A DNA stretch of 64,000 nt from Diphasiastrum complanatum (taxonomy: Eukaryota; Streptophyta; Lycopodiopsida; Lycopodiales; Lycopodiaceae). Positions within the stretch are counted from its first letter, which is position 1. Every line of letters begins with the position of its first letter. This document shows, one piece after another, positions 1 to 11,168 of this stretch. Below the pieces are notes generated by a model, which searched no databases, was not told the DNA's origin, and worked only from the letters and a program-made list of their open reading frames with translations. Made by a program: the position numbers and the translations under genes. The DNA is taken from the NCBI GenBank assembly GCA_029204225.1, contig CM055104.1:49421399-49485398 (forward strand). Direction: 5' to 3'.

Positions 1-424
1 AGGCAAAATTACTATTGTGATTATCTTGCAATTCATTGTGTTCTCATTGGAAGGTGCATAGCTTGAGGGAAGGTGCTCGGGCCTCCTCTTGCCTCCTTTC
101 ATTGGCCTTTAATTGTGGCATGATTTTATTGTTTATTGCTTAGTTTAGCCGCAATTCTTATTATCTCCCTTTGGGTGTTAAGTAGAATTTATCAATCTTG
201 CTAGTTGGGTCTGTCTGCAAGGATTTTTATTTTTGTTACTAGTTAGCTTTATTTCCGTTTCGGGCACTAGTTGGGTAAGCCTTAGTGTTCTCATTCTTGT
301 TGATTCTTTCCGTATTTCCGTTGAAGCTTATTGTAGAAACTTAAAAAGTGGACGAATCTCTACATCTCTATACTACACCCGTAAGCAGATCTAGCCACCG
401 CACACACTAGAAATACTTCCAACA
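1..424 (+). repeat. 5' LTR (3' portion only)
   Basis: It matches the end of the LTR at 1510-2310 and finishes in ...CTTCCAACA immediately before the primer site. The first part lies outside the window. The 1-424 segment aligns with about 1889-2310, with substitutions and a small indel near 210. Confidence 0.85.
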
Positions 425-440
425 TTGGCGCCGTTGCCGC
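425..440 (+). other. Primer binding site, tRNA-Asp type
   Basis: TTGGCGCCGTTGCCGC directly follows the LTR end CA. This is the complement of the 3' end of plant tRNA-Asp as used by Athila-like gypsy elements; only the last base departs from the usual GCCGGGG run. Confidence 0.75.
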
Positions 441-761
441 TTTTTAAGTATTTTTTACCTAGCTTCTTCTCCTTTTTGTTCTCTTGCTTCCGTGTTGTAT
501 GTTTGTTTGTTTGACTGTCTCTATCTACCAACAAACAGCATGAGTCGTCTCTCCAGGTCCTACACGAGTTGCAGAGCAACTTATCAAGCCGGGGGGAAGC
601 AACAAAAGAGTCAAGTTGGGCATTTTCTTGAAAAGAAGTGACCCAATTGACCTTTTTTTCAAACCAACCAGGTATATCAGAATTTGCCAGCCTGTCTGCA
701 GCCCTAACAAACCCTGATCTTTCATTTTATCATCTCCATAGATTCTGACCACGGTCAGATT

Positions 762-1133
762 ATGAGAAAACAGCCTAATATACTGTCAAAATCCCTTATA
801 TCTCACCCAAACATCCGCCGTGAACTCAAACCAGTTGACCTTTATGATCAACTTAAAGATGTGATGACCAATGCTATCCTTGAGGAAGACGAAGGTTCCG
901 ATGATGACTTTGACCATCGTGAAAAGAAATCTAAGAATCCAGACCGTCCTAATCACCTGAAGTCTGACAATATTGCTCAATCTTCTGAACTTCTACATCA
1001 AATGAAAATATGGCAAAAAACTCAACAATCTCATATGGATAAACTCACTGCCGATTTCCAAACCGCCATGAAACATATTGCTGAGAAATCCTTTCCAGCA
1101 AGGGAAAATGTCTGGTGTCCAATCTGCTCATAG
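762..1133 (+). pseudogene. Gag-like protein remnant of the left element
   Basis: The 123-codon frame is charged and acidic in the middle (run EEDEGSDDDFD near residue 41), with a helical region near residues 75-110. It ends in WCPICS, the start of a zinc-knuckle-like motif; a TAG stops it just before the rest (H...ISNEC). The frame downstream continues proline/glutamine-rich with further stops to about 1490. A related sequence lies at 19811-20340 in front of a gypsy protease region, which supports a gag or gag-nucleocapsid origin. It is probably not functional. An identical copy lies at 45582-45953. Confidence 0.6.
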
Positions 1134-1509
1134 CATCACATTTCTAATGAATGCCCTCAACTACAAAACCATTTCCCAGTAGCCACTAGACCCACCATCT
1201 ATCGCGCTTACCAGCCTTACCCTCCACAACAGCCTGTGCCATGACCAGGGGTCTACCAACCATGACCAACTGCACCAAATCAATTCCCATCCCCACGTCA
1301 ACAGTTTGTCGTTAACCAACCTGCCCCACAAAACATTGTCCATTATCTTGATCCGAATACCATCGATCTGGCCACTTACTATGTGGAAGATCGGCACAAC
1401 AATCTACCACTCCCAACAGCAACAATCTCGCCTCCAAGAAGCACAAAAGATCCAGGACGAAAAGGCGTCGATCGGTGTGGGACCACCAATCCAATAAGGA
1501 GGGGGATAA

Positions 1510-2310
1510 TGTTAGCAACTGTGCTAACACAGAGAAAATAAAAAGAAAGAAATAAAACTCTGTGGCATGTGTTTTGTAAGTCCACGTGTGAGTATCTGTC
1601 AATAAACTTCAACCATTCCATGTGTTTTGTAAGTCCATGAGTAGAAGCTTAAATAATAATAAAATAGCTTAAACTTAGATTTAGAACTTAGACTTAGGAA
1701 ACTTAAGATTAGAAATATTTTATCTTAAGTTTTCCTAAGTTAAGAAACTTTGAAGTTCTAAATCCTAAATTAGAAGTTCTAGAAAGGCTAGAAACAGATT
1801 AGTCCCATAAGTTAGTAGACACTTATGGAAGAACCTCCTTGCCATAAAAGGAGAGGTATTTGCATTGTAAACAACACTTTGTGATTAAGGCAAAATTACT
1901 ATTGTGATTATCTTGCACTTCATTGTGTTCCCATTGGAAGGTGCATAGCTTGAGGGAAGGTGCTCGGGCCTCCTCTTGCCTCCTTTCATTAGCCTTTAAT
2001 TGTGGCATGGTTTTATTGTTTATTGCTTAGTTTAGCCGCAATTCTTATTATCTCCCTTTGGGTGTTAAGTAGGATTTATCAATCTTGCTAGTTGGGTCTG
2101 CCATAGCAAGGATTTTTATTGTTGTTACTAGTTAGCTTTATTTCCGTTTTGGGCACTAGTTGGGTAAGCCTTAGAGCTCTCATTCCTGTTGATTCTTTCC
2201 GTATTTCCATTGAAGCTTGTCGTAGAAACTTAAAAAGTGGACGAATCTCTACATCCCTATACTACCATAAGTATATCTAGCCACCGCACACACTAGAAAT
2301 ACTTCCAACA
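1510..2310 (+). repeat. 3' LTR of left element, with polypurine tract
   Basis: An 801 bp LTR starting TGTTAGCA and ending TTCCAACA (imperfect terminal inverted repeats TGTTAGCA/TGTTGGAA). It is preceded by the polypurine tract AAGGAGGGGGATAA at 1496-1509. The right-arm counterpart is 44405-45205. Confidence 0.85.
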
Positions 2311-3034
2311 TTGTTCCATCACAAGAATACTAGGTTTTAAATAAAAATCAAGTTGGAACACTCTCTCTGTGAACAATTTTACTATATTCTTGTATTTTTA
2401 GACTTCAAACAAATATCATAATATTGGTAAAGAATTTTTTATGTTTAAAAATAAAGAGAAATTTTTTTTCCAAGCCTAATCGATGAAACTATTTGATGCA
2501 TTTCAAAAATATTAAGTTTCAAATGAAAAAAGTTACTTCTAGCCATCTCGAGCAGTGCTCGAATTGGAACAAATTTTTATGTCCTCTTTGTGTTGACGCT
2601 TCTACTATAGTCTTGTCTTTTTAGACTATGAACAAATATTAAAATGTTGTTAAAGGATTATAATGTAAATTCATTCCAGATAATATACAAAAACATCAAG
2701 ATGTAAATGATGTAGCTAACTCGGACAGTGCTCAAATACTATTACTAAAATACTATGCTGCAAATGAAAAAAGTTAGATCCAGCCAACTCGAGCAGTGCT
2801 CGAGTTGGAACAATTTTTTGTGCCCTCTCTATATGAATGCTTGTATTGCAGTCTTGTCATTTTAGACTTTGAAATTATTATAATGTTGGTAGTTGTTCAA
2901 ATTGCAAACCAAATAACATGAGCGCTAAATCGAGCTACAAGAATTTTGTACTAGAACAAATTCATGAGTTAGTACCTTGATTTGTAATTTTGGCTCTAAT
3001 TTGAGTCAGAGCATAGAAATCTTGGCTGAGTGTG
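2311..3034. repeat. Palindrome-bearing flank inside the inverted-repeat arm
   Basis: No coding frame is visible. It carries three or four copies of the palindrome CTCGAGCAnTGCTCGAG (near 2548, 2727 and 2786; the last is perfect, with matching flanks). The spacers are partly related to each other (repeated AGTCTTGTCNTTTTAGACT-like words). The same sequence family fills 42390-43680, the natural continuation of the right arm. Confidence 0.75.
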
Positions 3035-3639
3035 AAAATCAGTCATGTCAAATTCCTTTGACAGATCACTTTTAGTAGTGTGCAGAAGAGAAGTGTCGTT
3101 AGACAAAATAAATGCATCATCTACGTAAAGAGCTATGTGTGAACTGGTGCTTATATGCTTTGAATAAACATTACAGTTAGTTGAATTGTTTGCAAATCCT
3201 AATTGAATGAGATAAGAGTTGATTCTATTGAACCATGCTCTTGCGACCTGTTTCAGACCGTAGATTGCTTTGTGCAGCTTGCACACTTTGTGCTCTTGTC
3301 CTTTGACTTCGAATCCTTTCGGTTGGAAGGTATACAACTCCTCTTTGACATTGTTGTTGAGAAATGTTGTCTTGACATCCATTTGGTGCATTTCAAAGTC
3401 TACTGCGGCTGCTAACGCAATCAAATTTCTGATTGACTGCATTTTGATGACAGGACTGAAAATTTCTTGATAATCCACTCCTTGGACTTGAGTGAATCCT
3501 TTAGCCACCAACTGTGCTTTCCATTTTGCAATGGAACCATCAAAGTTGATCTTCTTCTTGAAGATTCACTTGTTGTCGATAACTCTCTTGTGAGTGGGGA
3601 AATCGACCAATGTTTAGGTCTAATTCGTCAAAAGTGAGT
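3035..3639 (-). pseudogene. Copia reverse transcriptase, truncated
   Basis: Typical copia RT blocks are present: VAKGFTQVQGVDYQEIFSPV, the first catalytic block MDVKTTFLN (usually DVKTAFL), YGLKQVARAW, and the YVDD box as ALYVDDAFIL. It ends after KEFDMTDF at 3035; the residues that read on into 2996 belong to the inverted-repeat arm. About a third of RT and all of RNase H are missing. Confidence 0.88.
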
Positions 3640-5389
3640 TTTACTCGCTTTCCATAGCTTCTTGCCACTTCATAGCATCCTTGGAGTTAATTGGTTCGGC
3701 TAGGCTCTCTGGTTCTTTTGATGAAGTCCAGAATGATTGAGGTGAATACCTCTCAGGAACTGTCCAAGTCCATGAGGATCTGTAAATGTTGGATTGACCA
3801 GGATGCGATGATGCTTCTTCTTGAATTTCTTCAGATTTGCTTGAGCTAGCTTGGTTTAGTCTGATGACAAGTACTATCGGTTGCTTGGCTTCTCAGAGCT
3901 ATAGCTGCAGGTTCTGTAGAAGGAACATCAATGTTGGAAGAATCCATGCTACATAAAATAGGATGAAATGACATAGCATCGTTTATCGATTGTTGTTTGA
4001 AATCATAGTATGTATGTTCTTGAAATATTACATCCCTAGAGACAAATGCTACATTGGTGGATGGATCATAGACTTTATAAGCATTATGTTCATTAGGATA
4101 GCCAATGAAAATACATCTATTTGTCCTATGATCCAGCTTCTTCCTAAGTTGTTTAGGATTGTGAATAAAACATATACAACCAAAGATTTTTAAATGGTTG
4201 ACACTAGGCTTGTGCCCATGCCAAACTTTATGAGGAGCTTCTGCCCAGAACTTCACAGGTAGGTGTGCTTGATGTAGCGTGGATCTAGCTGAGTTGAGAA
4301 GAGTTCGATTCTTCCTTTCTGCAATCCCATTCTGTTGAGGTGAATAGGAAGTGGTGAACTGTCTTCTAATACCATGTTCAGCCATGTAGTGCTTTCACTG
4401 TTGTAGACGTTTGTGTCTCAGCCATGGCCTTGAATCTCAAAGCATTCAAAGGCTTCAGATTTGTGCTTAATGAACATGACTGTAGACCATCTAGAATAAT
4501 CATCTATGAAAGTAATAAAATAGATTGCATCTCCTAATGACGGAGTTGGCATTGAACCACAGAGATCACTATGTACAAGATCTAATACATGCTTTGTTTT
4601 ATTGGAGTGTGATTTTGGAAACTTGTTTCTAGAGGGCTTCCCATAGATGCATGATTCACAAAAGAAAGATTTCATATATAATGAAGATGGGAAATTCAAA
4701 CCATCAACTAAATTATTGCAACGCATATAAGAAAGTGATCTTGTATTCACGTGTCCAAATCGACTATGCCACAGAACAGCACTGTCGTTTACATTTTCAT
4801 TAGAGATACTAGCTAATGCAACTGAATTAGAGAGTACGTAAAGATTTCTAACTCTAGTGCATGTAGTCAAAGTAGTATCTTCCTCGAATATTGTACATTG
4901 CTCAGATGAGAAAGTAACAATGTAGCCCTCATTAGTTATCTTAGAGACTGATAATAGATTCTTTGATAACTAATGAACGTGAAGGACGTTAGGAACACAA
5001 ATGGATAGATCGTTGTTGAGGTTGATCTTCACTGCTCCTTTCTCTTCCATGCTTATGGTGCTAGAATCTCTGAGTTAGATGAATTGGTCTCTACTATAAG
5101 TTGTGTATTCCATAAACCATTCCTTGCGAGAGGTCATGTATTGGGTAGCGTCATTGTCCAGGTACCAATTGTCACAATCTTCGCTGCTACTGTAGGCCAT
5201 TAACAGATGTGTGTTTGACTCCTTGAATTCTGTTGTGTTGGAGGAGCCTGGCTGCTGTTGCTGTTGTTGCTTCTTTGCCTCATTATAGATCCTGATTCGA
5301 CACTCCTTGATGTCGTGATTAGCTCTTTTGCAATATCTGTAGAAAAGCTTCTTGAGCGATCCACCATGCTCACCTTGAGTGTGAGGCTT
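3640..5389 (-). pseudogene. Copia protease and integrase (broken)
   Basis: The protease region near 5170-5110 keeps a D-x-(T/A) site context but reads NDAT in place of DSGA(T/S). The integrase follows: GAG-pre-integrase motif WHSRFGHVN (about 4770), a Cys pair CESC, the HSDLCG and FIDDYSRW core (about 4600-4480), a break at 4418, then PQQNGIAERKNRT with the catalytic Glu (about 4330) and the C-terminal FGCICFIHNP and IFIGYP motifs. Several stops and at least two frameshifts separate the pieces. The linker to RT holds AMSFHPILCSMDSSN, also found at 50860. Confidence 0.85.
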
Positions 5390-6090
5390 CTACTATTGCT
5401 GCTGCACTTGATTCTTGCCCTTGGAATAGTCTTTCTTCTTGGTGTACAGGGCCATGGATTTGTCTTTGATGGACAGGCCGTTGGTCTTTCTCCGCATTTC
5501 TTCTTGAAGAAGATGACCAATCACAAGAGTGAGGTCGTGTTGTGTGGAGATCATCACCACAAAGTGCTCATAGGACTTTGGAAGAGAAGAAAGCAAGGTC
5601 ATAACGACATCATCATCTTGAATAGAACATCGTACAGTTGATAACTGATCTAGCAGGGACTTGAAGTTGTTGATGTGAGAAGTGAGGCAGTAGAATCAAA
5701 CATGCTAAGAGTAAAGAACTTCCTTCTAAGATGTAATCTCGTGGTTACATCGTGAGTCTCATAAAGACTTGATAACAAGTCCAGTGCTTCCTCAGAGGTC
5801 TTGCACGTGGTAATGTGAGATATTTGGGAGTCGGCCAGATTGAGTGTAATACATGTTAGGGCCTTCTGATCTTTGATCCCCCAGGCCTTTGCTTGATCAC
5901 CATCTTCTGGTTTCAGATCTGCACCTTCTACTACATCCCAAAGATCTCTATCTATCAACATCATTCTAAGTTTTATCTTCCAAATATAGAAGTTAGAACC
6001 ATTAAACTTGTCAATGACTCTAGTTTCATTGAGTGATGAAGATGAAGAGCTACCTGTATGAGACATGATAATAGTATACAAATAGAACAA
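5390..6090 (-). pseudogene. Copia gag (frameshifted)
   Basis: It begins with a serine-rich leader (starting at 6063), followed by a UBN2-type gag domain (FNGSNFYIWKIKLRMM; later LHLRRKFFTLSM). The frame breaks near 5650 and resumes at 5602 (LLSSLPKSYEHFV), a hallmark of copia gag. A CCHC zinc knuckle follows at about 5340-5300 in degraded form (C-x2-C-x4-H-x4-C spacing still visible). This protein would form the virus-like particle and bind RNA. It cannot be made intact. Confidence 0.85.
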
Positions 6091-6133
6091 ACTTAATCTC
6101 TCGGTTTATTTGAGCTAAGCTCTTATACCAATC

Positions 6134-6840
6134 TGATGGGGCAAGGGAGATAGAAGAATGCGAACAGAAAAGAGAATAGGAATATTGCGGAACAGCTCTC
6201 CCATTCTGACTAGCTGCTAAATGCAAAACAGTCTAAAAGACAACTTATGCTAAGATTTATCATAGCCTTAAGAGCTCTAATTGTCCAACAGGATCTTAAA
6301 AATTAATTCATACTCTGAAACTAGAGTACAGTCCACCAAAGAGATTAGAGATGGTTTGTATGTGGTACTACTGAAATCAGATTCAATCGTGAAGTATAGT
6401 TCTGAAGTAAATGGAAGAGCAGTATGATAACACGAGTTCCTCAGGCATCAAAGACGGCCATCATAAGCTCAGAAACTGAGGAGTCATAGACGTTCGTGTT
6501 CTGATCAGAGTGAGTAAACAAGTGTGATCAAACAACAATGAAAGTGCATTCAATCACAACAAGCATTCACCTATGTTGTACACAGATAAAAGCAAGCTAC
6601 TACTATATTACACTGAAGCACAATGCTGAATAGCAATTACAGCCAAATGCCGGCGTAACTGGGATGCTCAAACAATGTCTCTCATGGATGGAGCAACCAG
6701 TAATTTGTGCCCGGACGATCTACTTATAGATTTCATCTGTGTATTAATTACAATCAATGCTTGTCACCTAATTAGGAAAGCCATTGTACTTGGAAGTATA
6801 TGACTTTTGTGATGACTGTACATAATGTATATGGTCAACA
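6134..6840 (-). repeat. Copia 5' LTR with primer site
   Basis: On the minus strand the 707 bp begins TGTTGACC and ends CCCCATCA. Three bases later comes TGGTATAAGAGC (6130-6119), an initiator-tRNA-Met primer site with one mismatch to TGGTATCAGAGC. There is no partner LTR in the window, so the exact outer end rests on the TGTTGACC start alone. Confidence 0.7.
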
Positions 6841-7500
6841 TTTTAGCATCGTTGACATTGACGAGGACGACACTGATTCTCTCACTTCACATTTTACGTG
6901 AAGTGGTTTTCTCTCACTTCGCTGCAAATTTTGGGAAGTGACTGAATGTTTCTCATTCAAAAATAGATGACCTTCGGCATTTTTCTCTCTCTTCGGGATT
7001 TTGCAAAAAAGCTGAAGGTGCCCTTAAAAAGGCGAAAGTGCCCTTGAAATAGTATAACTTAAAAAATAGATGACCTTCGGCATTTTCTCTCTCTTTGGGA
7101 TTTTGGGAAAAAGACGAAGGTGCCTTTAAAACAGTTAAACTTTTGAACTATGAAAGTGTCGCATTTGCAAAAAAGCCAAAGCTGTAAAAACATAGTTCAT
7201 TTTTGCAGACTATGTATTTCTGCAGACTGTACACAAATGTGAACCTAACTTTTGACTAGAATCTAAGAAAAAGTCAATTTGGTCAATCTCCTTGTAATTA
7301 GCTTGCACTTCTATGTGAATGAGTAAATGCTCACACATGTCAAGATGTTGTTCACACATGTGAATCTGGATGGTCAATTTTCATATTGAACTTAGAGTTA
7401 GTAATAAGAGAACTATAATATCCTATTACATGCATTTTTTCATGAAATATTATTACTATGTTGGAAAAGCCCAATTAGCCTATTCAAATGATGAAGACAA
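6841..7500. other. Non-coding spacer with diverged direct repeat
   Basis: No gene is seen. Two diverged copies of a roughly 105 bp unit start near 6957 and 7062 (shared word ATAGATGACCTTCGGCATTT, then CTCTCTCTTYGGGATTTTG). CACATGTG-type palindromes at 7333 and 7353 resemble those in the LTRs here, so part of this may be LTR debris. Confidence 0.5.
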
Positions 7501-7600
7501 TGTGAAGAATTTCGGATCATTATAATCCAAAATATCCCTTTGATGTCTGGTTAGAAAAAAAAGCAACTCACCAATCTTGCCAATGTAGAAAATTCAACAT
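7501..7600 (+). repeat. LTR fragment of the 21919-24480 copia family
   Basis: It starts TGTGAAGAATTTCGGATCAT and stays similar for about 100 bp to the LTR starting at 23777, including the shared word CTTGCCAATGTAGAAAA. It then passes directly into copia gag of the next element. The rest of this LTR is absent. Confidence 0.6.
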
Positions 7601-8933
7601 GATTTGGAAGTTCAGAATGGAGTCTATTTTGATACTCTAGGATGTTAGGGACATTGTGTTTGGTGTTGAGGAGGAGCCTCAAGCACAGGCTGGAATTCCT
7701 AAGTATAGGAAGAGAGCTAGAATGGCTCTACATTCCATTAAGATGAATGTATCTAATGAAATTCTGAGAGAGATAGGATCTTGCACTACAGCCAAAGAAG
7801 CTAAGTTTCCAAAGAAGTGAAGAGAGTGCATCAAACTATGTTCTGAGAGTTAAAGATTTACATAGAGAACTTTCTTGTGTTGGTGTTACTATTAACCAAG
7901 ATGAACTAGTTCAAGTCATTTTAAATGGCTTGAGAGATGACTATGATAATCTTGTTCAGTCTTTTGCCATTAAGGAGGAGTTGCCTAATCTAGAAACTCT
8001 CCAAGGAGTTCTTATTTATGAAGAATCTAGGCAAAGCTATAAACTGTCCAGGATGAACAAACTCGAGCATGGTGGAAGTGACAAAGCCCTCTTTGTCAAA
8101 GACAAGCATAAAGGAAGGAGTAAGAACTAGTTCTCTCAAGCATCCAACAAAGACAAAGTCAAAGAGCAAGACAAAGATGGTGAAGAGGATGATTCATCTC
8201 ATCCTTCTACTTCAAAGACCAAGAAGAAGAAAGTGAAGTGTTTCTTCTGTGGCAAGAAGGGGCACTATGCCTCTAATTGCTTTAAGAAGAAAAACCAAGC
8301 AAGCTAATCTCTCCAAAGAGATTGAAGAAGATTCTGCTGCAAGTGATGGAGAAGGATCACTTATGGTGTCCAGTTTTTCTTCATCACCTTTCAAGAACGA
8401 TGGATCTTGGTACATAGATAGTGGAGCTTCTTCACATATGTGTTGTTCAAAGGAGTCTTTTGACTCAATTGTACCTTACAAAGGACTTAAGAGATCTACA
8501 TACATTGCTAATGATCATGAGTGCTCTATAGAAGGAATTGGCAACATTCCATTGAAACTTGCTTCTTCAAAAGTTCTTGCACTTTCAAATGTTCTTTTCA
8601 TTCCAAAACTTACAAAGAACTTGATTAGTGTGGGAAAGTTGCTTGATAATGGTTATGATGTAAAGTTCAACTCCAATACTTGTTTTATCAAGAAAAATGA
8701 TGAGATCCTAGCTGATGGATCTAGATGTGGTGGAATTTTTAACTTGAATTCTTATGAGAATGCAAATCTTTGTGAAGTTGCTTCATTATCTAAGGAGGAG
8801 TTGTGGCATAAAAGGTTGGGGCATCCTAACTTTAAATCTATGTCTTCTATGGTCAAGAAAGTGAAGGCAATTGGCCTTATAGAATCTCTTTTCAGAGATT
8901 TCAAGCCTTTTGAGACTTGTGCTATTGCAAAAT
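7601..8933 (+). pseudogene. Copia gag-protease-preintegrase, left part of split element
   Basis: A gag domain (VEEEPQA, MNVSNEILREIG) with an internal deletion near 7810 is followed by a second gag part (VQVILNGLRDDYDNLVQSF), a zinc knuckle CFFCGKKGHYASNC (about 8240-8281) and a frameshift. Then come protease DSGASSHM (about 8421) and pre-integrase WHKRLGHPN (about 8804). At 8933 the coding is interrupted by a complete LTR element; the continuation begins at 17328 in the same orientation, after the target-site copy AAAAT. It is not functional. Confidence 0.88.
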
Positions 8934-9583
8934 TGTGAAAGATCTCAAATCCTTAAGATCCAATCTACTTGAATGATCTTTGGTTAGAAAGAGAAATACA
9001 CTATCAATTTCACCAATGTAGAAAAATCAGCATCTACACACAATTTGAGATGCAAACACTAATAGAACTTGATCAAACTTGAATGAAATGATTATGTATT
9101 ATTGTTGTCCGTACAAAACCAGCAAGCTACTGTATTTCACACGTGTGTATCCAAAAATAGCAAATATAGATCATTCTACACATAGAATTGCAAGCAATCA
9201 CCAAGATAGTGCACCAATGGATAGTAGAACCCAAGAGAACTATGTATAAGCATGAAATGAGATAGAGAAGAGAGAAGATGACTCTCTCCATGAGTTACAT
9301 CCTTTTATAACAGGTCCAAACCCTATTTGGCCACTTGGCTTTCCCACCAAAATGCTAACCCTACCAATTTTGGGTCTAGATTCAATGTACCCAACTTATT
9401 CAAATTGAATCTACTCAAACTCGCATTCTATCTTTCCCACACTTTCAAAAAGTGTTTATTCAAATGAAATTTAGACTAATGAGATTTGAAAAGTCAACCT
9501 CTAAGTCTAAAACAAGTTTTGGCCTCAATATGCCAAATGTGGAAATATTGCAAAATGTGATGAAACTAGTTGAATCTTTCACA
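8934..9583 (-). repeat. 3' LTR of the RT-less element, with polypurine tract
   Basis: 650 bp, TGTGAAAGAT to ATCTTTCACA on the plus strand. The polypurine tract reads GAAGAGGGAG on the minus strand (9593-9584) beside it. The LTR carries a CACGTG palindrome at about 9138 and a TATA-like box (minus, about 9311-9303). Confidence 0.92.
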
Positions 9584-10140
9584 CTCCCTCTTCAACTAGT
9601 TTTAGCATAGACTTTGATAATACTCCAAGTGAAGTCCTATGCTTCATGAACAAGTCTTTTCCCAATGCTTTGGTGAAGATATCAGCTACACATTCCCTTG
9701 AAGACACATGTTGAAGCTCCACCTCCTTTGCAATGACTCGCTCCCTCACAAAATGATATTGTATCTCAATATGCTTGCTCCTAGCATGAAAGATAGGATT
9801 GGATGCCATTCTTTGGGCTGATTGATTGTCACAAAAGATGATTGGGCTCCCTGAAAAATCCAGCAATTGAAGATCCTTGATCATCCTTTTGATCCATACC
9901 ATCTCCTTTGTGCAATGTGTAAGAGCTTTGTACTCGGCCTCACTAGATGATAATGAGATAGTGGCTTGTTTCTTTGACATCCATGATATAACTCCATCAC
10001 CTATGAAAATACAATAAGAACTAATGGATTTTCAATCCATTACATCTCCAGCATAGTCCGAATCTGAAAATCCAAAAAGATTAGGTGATGATCCCTCATA
10101 CAATATGCCAAAATCTCGAGTTCCAATGATGTACCTCAAA
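9579..10140 (-). pseudogene. Copia RNase H domain of the RT-less element
   Basis: It starts in degraded form with LRYIIGTRDFGILYEG and SDSDYAGD (first catalytic Asp). After a break it continues as an open frame with SLSSSEAEYKAL (catalytic Glu), FCDNQSAQRMASNP (catalytic Asp) and HFVRERV, ending near the polypurine tract. Upstream of LRYIIGT the palm and fingers of RT are absent. The frame is broken at about 10010 (a stop in the DYAGD region). Confidence 0.88.
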
Positions 10141-10408
10141 ACTTGCTTTCCTAGTTTCCAATGCTCCTGGCATAGTTTTTGCCAATAGAACTTTGATCCA
10201 TCATTAGAATGATCTTCTTCCTAAGAATAGATCTCCTTTCAATGATCATGTAATGCTCAAAATAGAAACAACCATAATTGATATAGAGAATAGTGTCCAC
10301 TTGGGATGCTTCACTATTTCTTACATCAATTTTACATGTAAAAATGTGACTAGAACATGAAGAATCAAATAGAATGTAAATGAAATGATTCCACCATGCT
10401 TCCAACTC

Positions 10409-11089
10409 TCAACTCTCTGGAAAAATACAGCAAACAAACAATAAATGTGAGTGATCAACTTTTGCTTGCATGTATCCTCCTCCTTTGTCCTTTGTTGCCT
10501 TGTATCCACCATGATACTCCATGAATAAGCCTCCATCTTCATCTTGCCACAAGAAACCATCAAACCTTGGAAATCCATGAGTAGCTGAGTACATTAATGA
10601 TAGAAATCCAGCACCACATGACTCCATAAACCAAGTAGTTTGCACTAGTCCATCTTCAAGATCTACTTGACACAAGAAAATGACCATGAATTCACCAAAA
10701 ATTGACAATCTCCAAGTATTGGCACCAAGTAGCTCAACACTTGAGAACTTAGCCATGGATGAGTGACATAATGAACCTCCAATAGCTTCATTTCCATCAG
10801 CAAAATCAGCCAAGAATGCTAGTACAAATCCAACATCAAAACAATGCTCACCAATGTAGCTAGTTTTACCATATCTTGACAATTTGCACACATCCACATG
10901 AAATTGCTCAAACATGAGATAGAACAAGTAAAGTAAACTTGAACAACACTCCCTTGCTGCTCCTTTGACCTTACTTGAGTCTTCAATATGCTGCAAAAAC
11001 AGATCCATAACACCTTTGCCAATTACCTTTCCTTTGATGCTCTTGACTAGCTCCAAATTGCCAACTTCCCTTTTGACTAGTTGAAGCAC
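10409..11089 (-). CDS. Unidentified frame in the place of reverse transcriptase (second copy)
   Basis: A 226-codon open frame between integrase and RNase H, with none of the RT blocks (no YVDD, no YGLKQ). It is rich in Cys, Phe and Leu, with stretches such as CCSSLLYLFYLMFEQF and the Gly-rich FLWQDEDGGLFMEYHGGY near its end. Further related sequence runs to about 10150. I do not recognise the family. It may be a captured host sequence or a non-coding spacer that happens to be open. Its first part is duplicated at 13175-13590, fused in frame to integrase. Confidence 0.4.
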   Translation of the reverse strand: MLQLVKREVGNLELVKSIKGKVIGKGVMDLFLQHIEDSSKVKGAARECCSSLLYLFYLMFEQFHVDVCKLSRYGKTSYIGEHCFDVGFVLAFLADFADGNEAIGGSLCHSSMAKFSSVELLGANTWRLSIFGEFMVIFLCQVDLEDGLVQTTWFMESCGAGFLSLMYSATHGFPRFDGFLWQDEDGGLFMEYHGGYKATKDKGGGYMQAKVDHSHLLFVCCIFPES

Positions 11090-11168
11090 TTTGAGATCAA
11101 CCTCTTGATCTTCAACTTGACCATCAAAGTCATTGAAAAAAAATTGTTTTCCAGATCCTTACTTGATT

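Larger units (their letters stand above)
1..2310 (+). mobile_element. Non-autonomous LTR retroelement, left copy (start outside window)
   Basis: The order is partial 5' LTR (1-424), primer site, about 1.07 kb interior, polypurine tract and full 3' LTR (1510-2310). The interior encodes only a short gag-like frame and no protease, reverse transcriptase or integrase, so mobility would depend on a helper. The gag-like frame resembles the gypsy gag fragment at 19811-20340, so I infer a deletion derivative of that gypsy family. The two LTRs differ by several substitutions and a small indel, so the element is older than the inverted duplication that copied it. Confidence 0.85.
1..3034. repeat. Left arm of a large inverted repeat
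   Basis: This stretch is the reverse complement of 43681-46714. Every matching landmark adds up to 46715, so there is no net indel over 3,034 bp, and all stretches compared by eye are identical. The arm holds one LTR retroelement and 724 bp of non-element flank, so it is a segmental inverted duplication rather than two independent insertions. The inner edge is sharp: at 3034/3035 the sequence passes into a copia reverse transcriptase, whereas the right arm continues into palindrome-rich DNA. The outer edge lies beyond the window, since the right arm continues as LTR to 46832. Confidence 0.93.
3035..6840 (-). mobile_element. Ty1/copia retrotransposon, 3' end missing
   Basis: Reading on the minus strand from 6840: LTR (6840-6134), primer site (6130-6119), gag, protease, integrase, and reverse transcriptase up to 3035. 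The RT stops about 20 residues after the YVDD box, where the inverted-repeat arm begins. The RNase H and 3' LTR are absent. Many stops and frameshifts make it dead. A scrap of the same family lies at 50802-51276. Confidence 0.9.

Noticed and set aside
391..579. Open frames on the strand opposite the arm elements (also 525-752, 1161-1397, 1312-1602, 1823-2008 and the mirrored ones at 44707-46324)
   Set aside because: They lie in LTR or leader DNA or shadow the gag-like frame. Being identical in both arms reflects the duplication, not selection.
2996..3034. C-terminal end of the copia RT frame
   Set aside because: The last dozen codons of the open frame are inverted-repeat arm sequence, seen also at 43681-43719 outside any RT.
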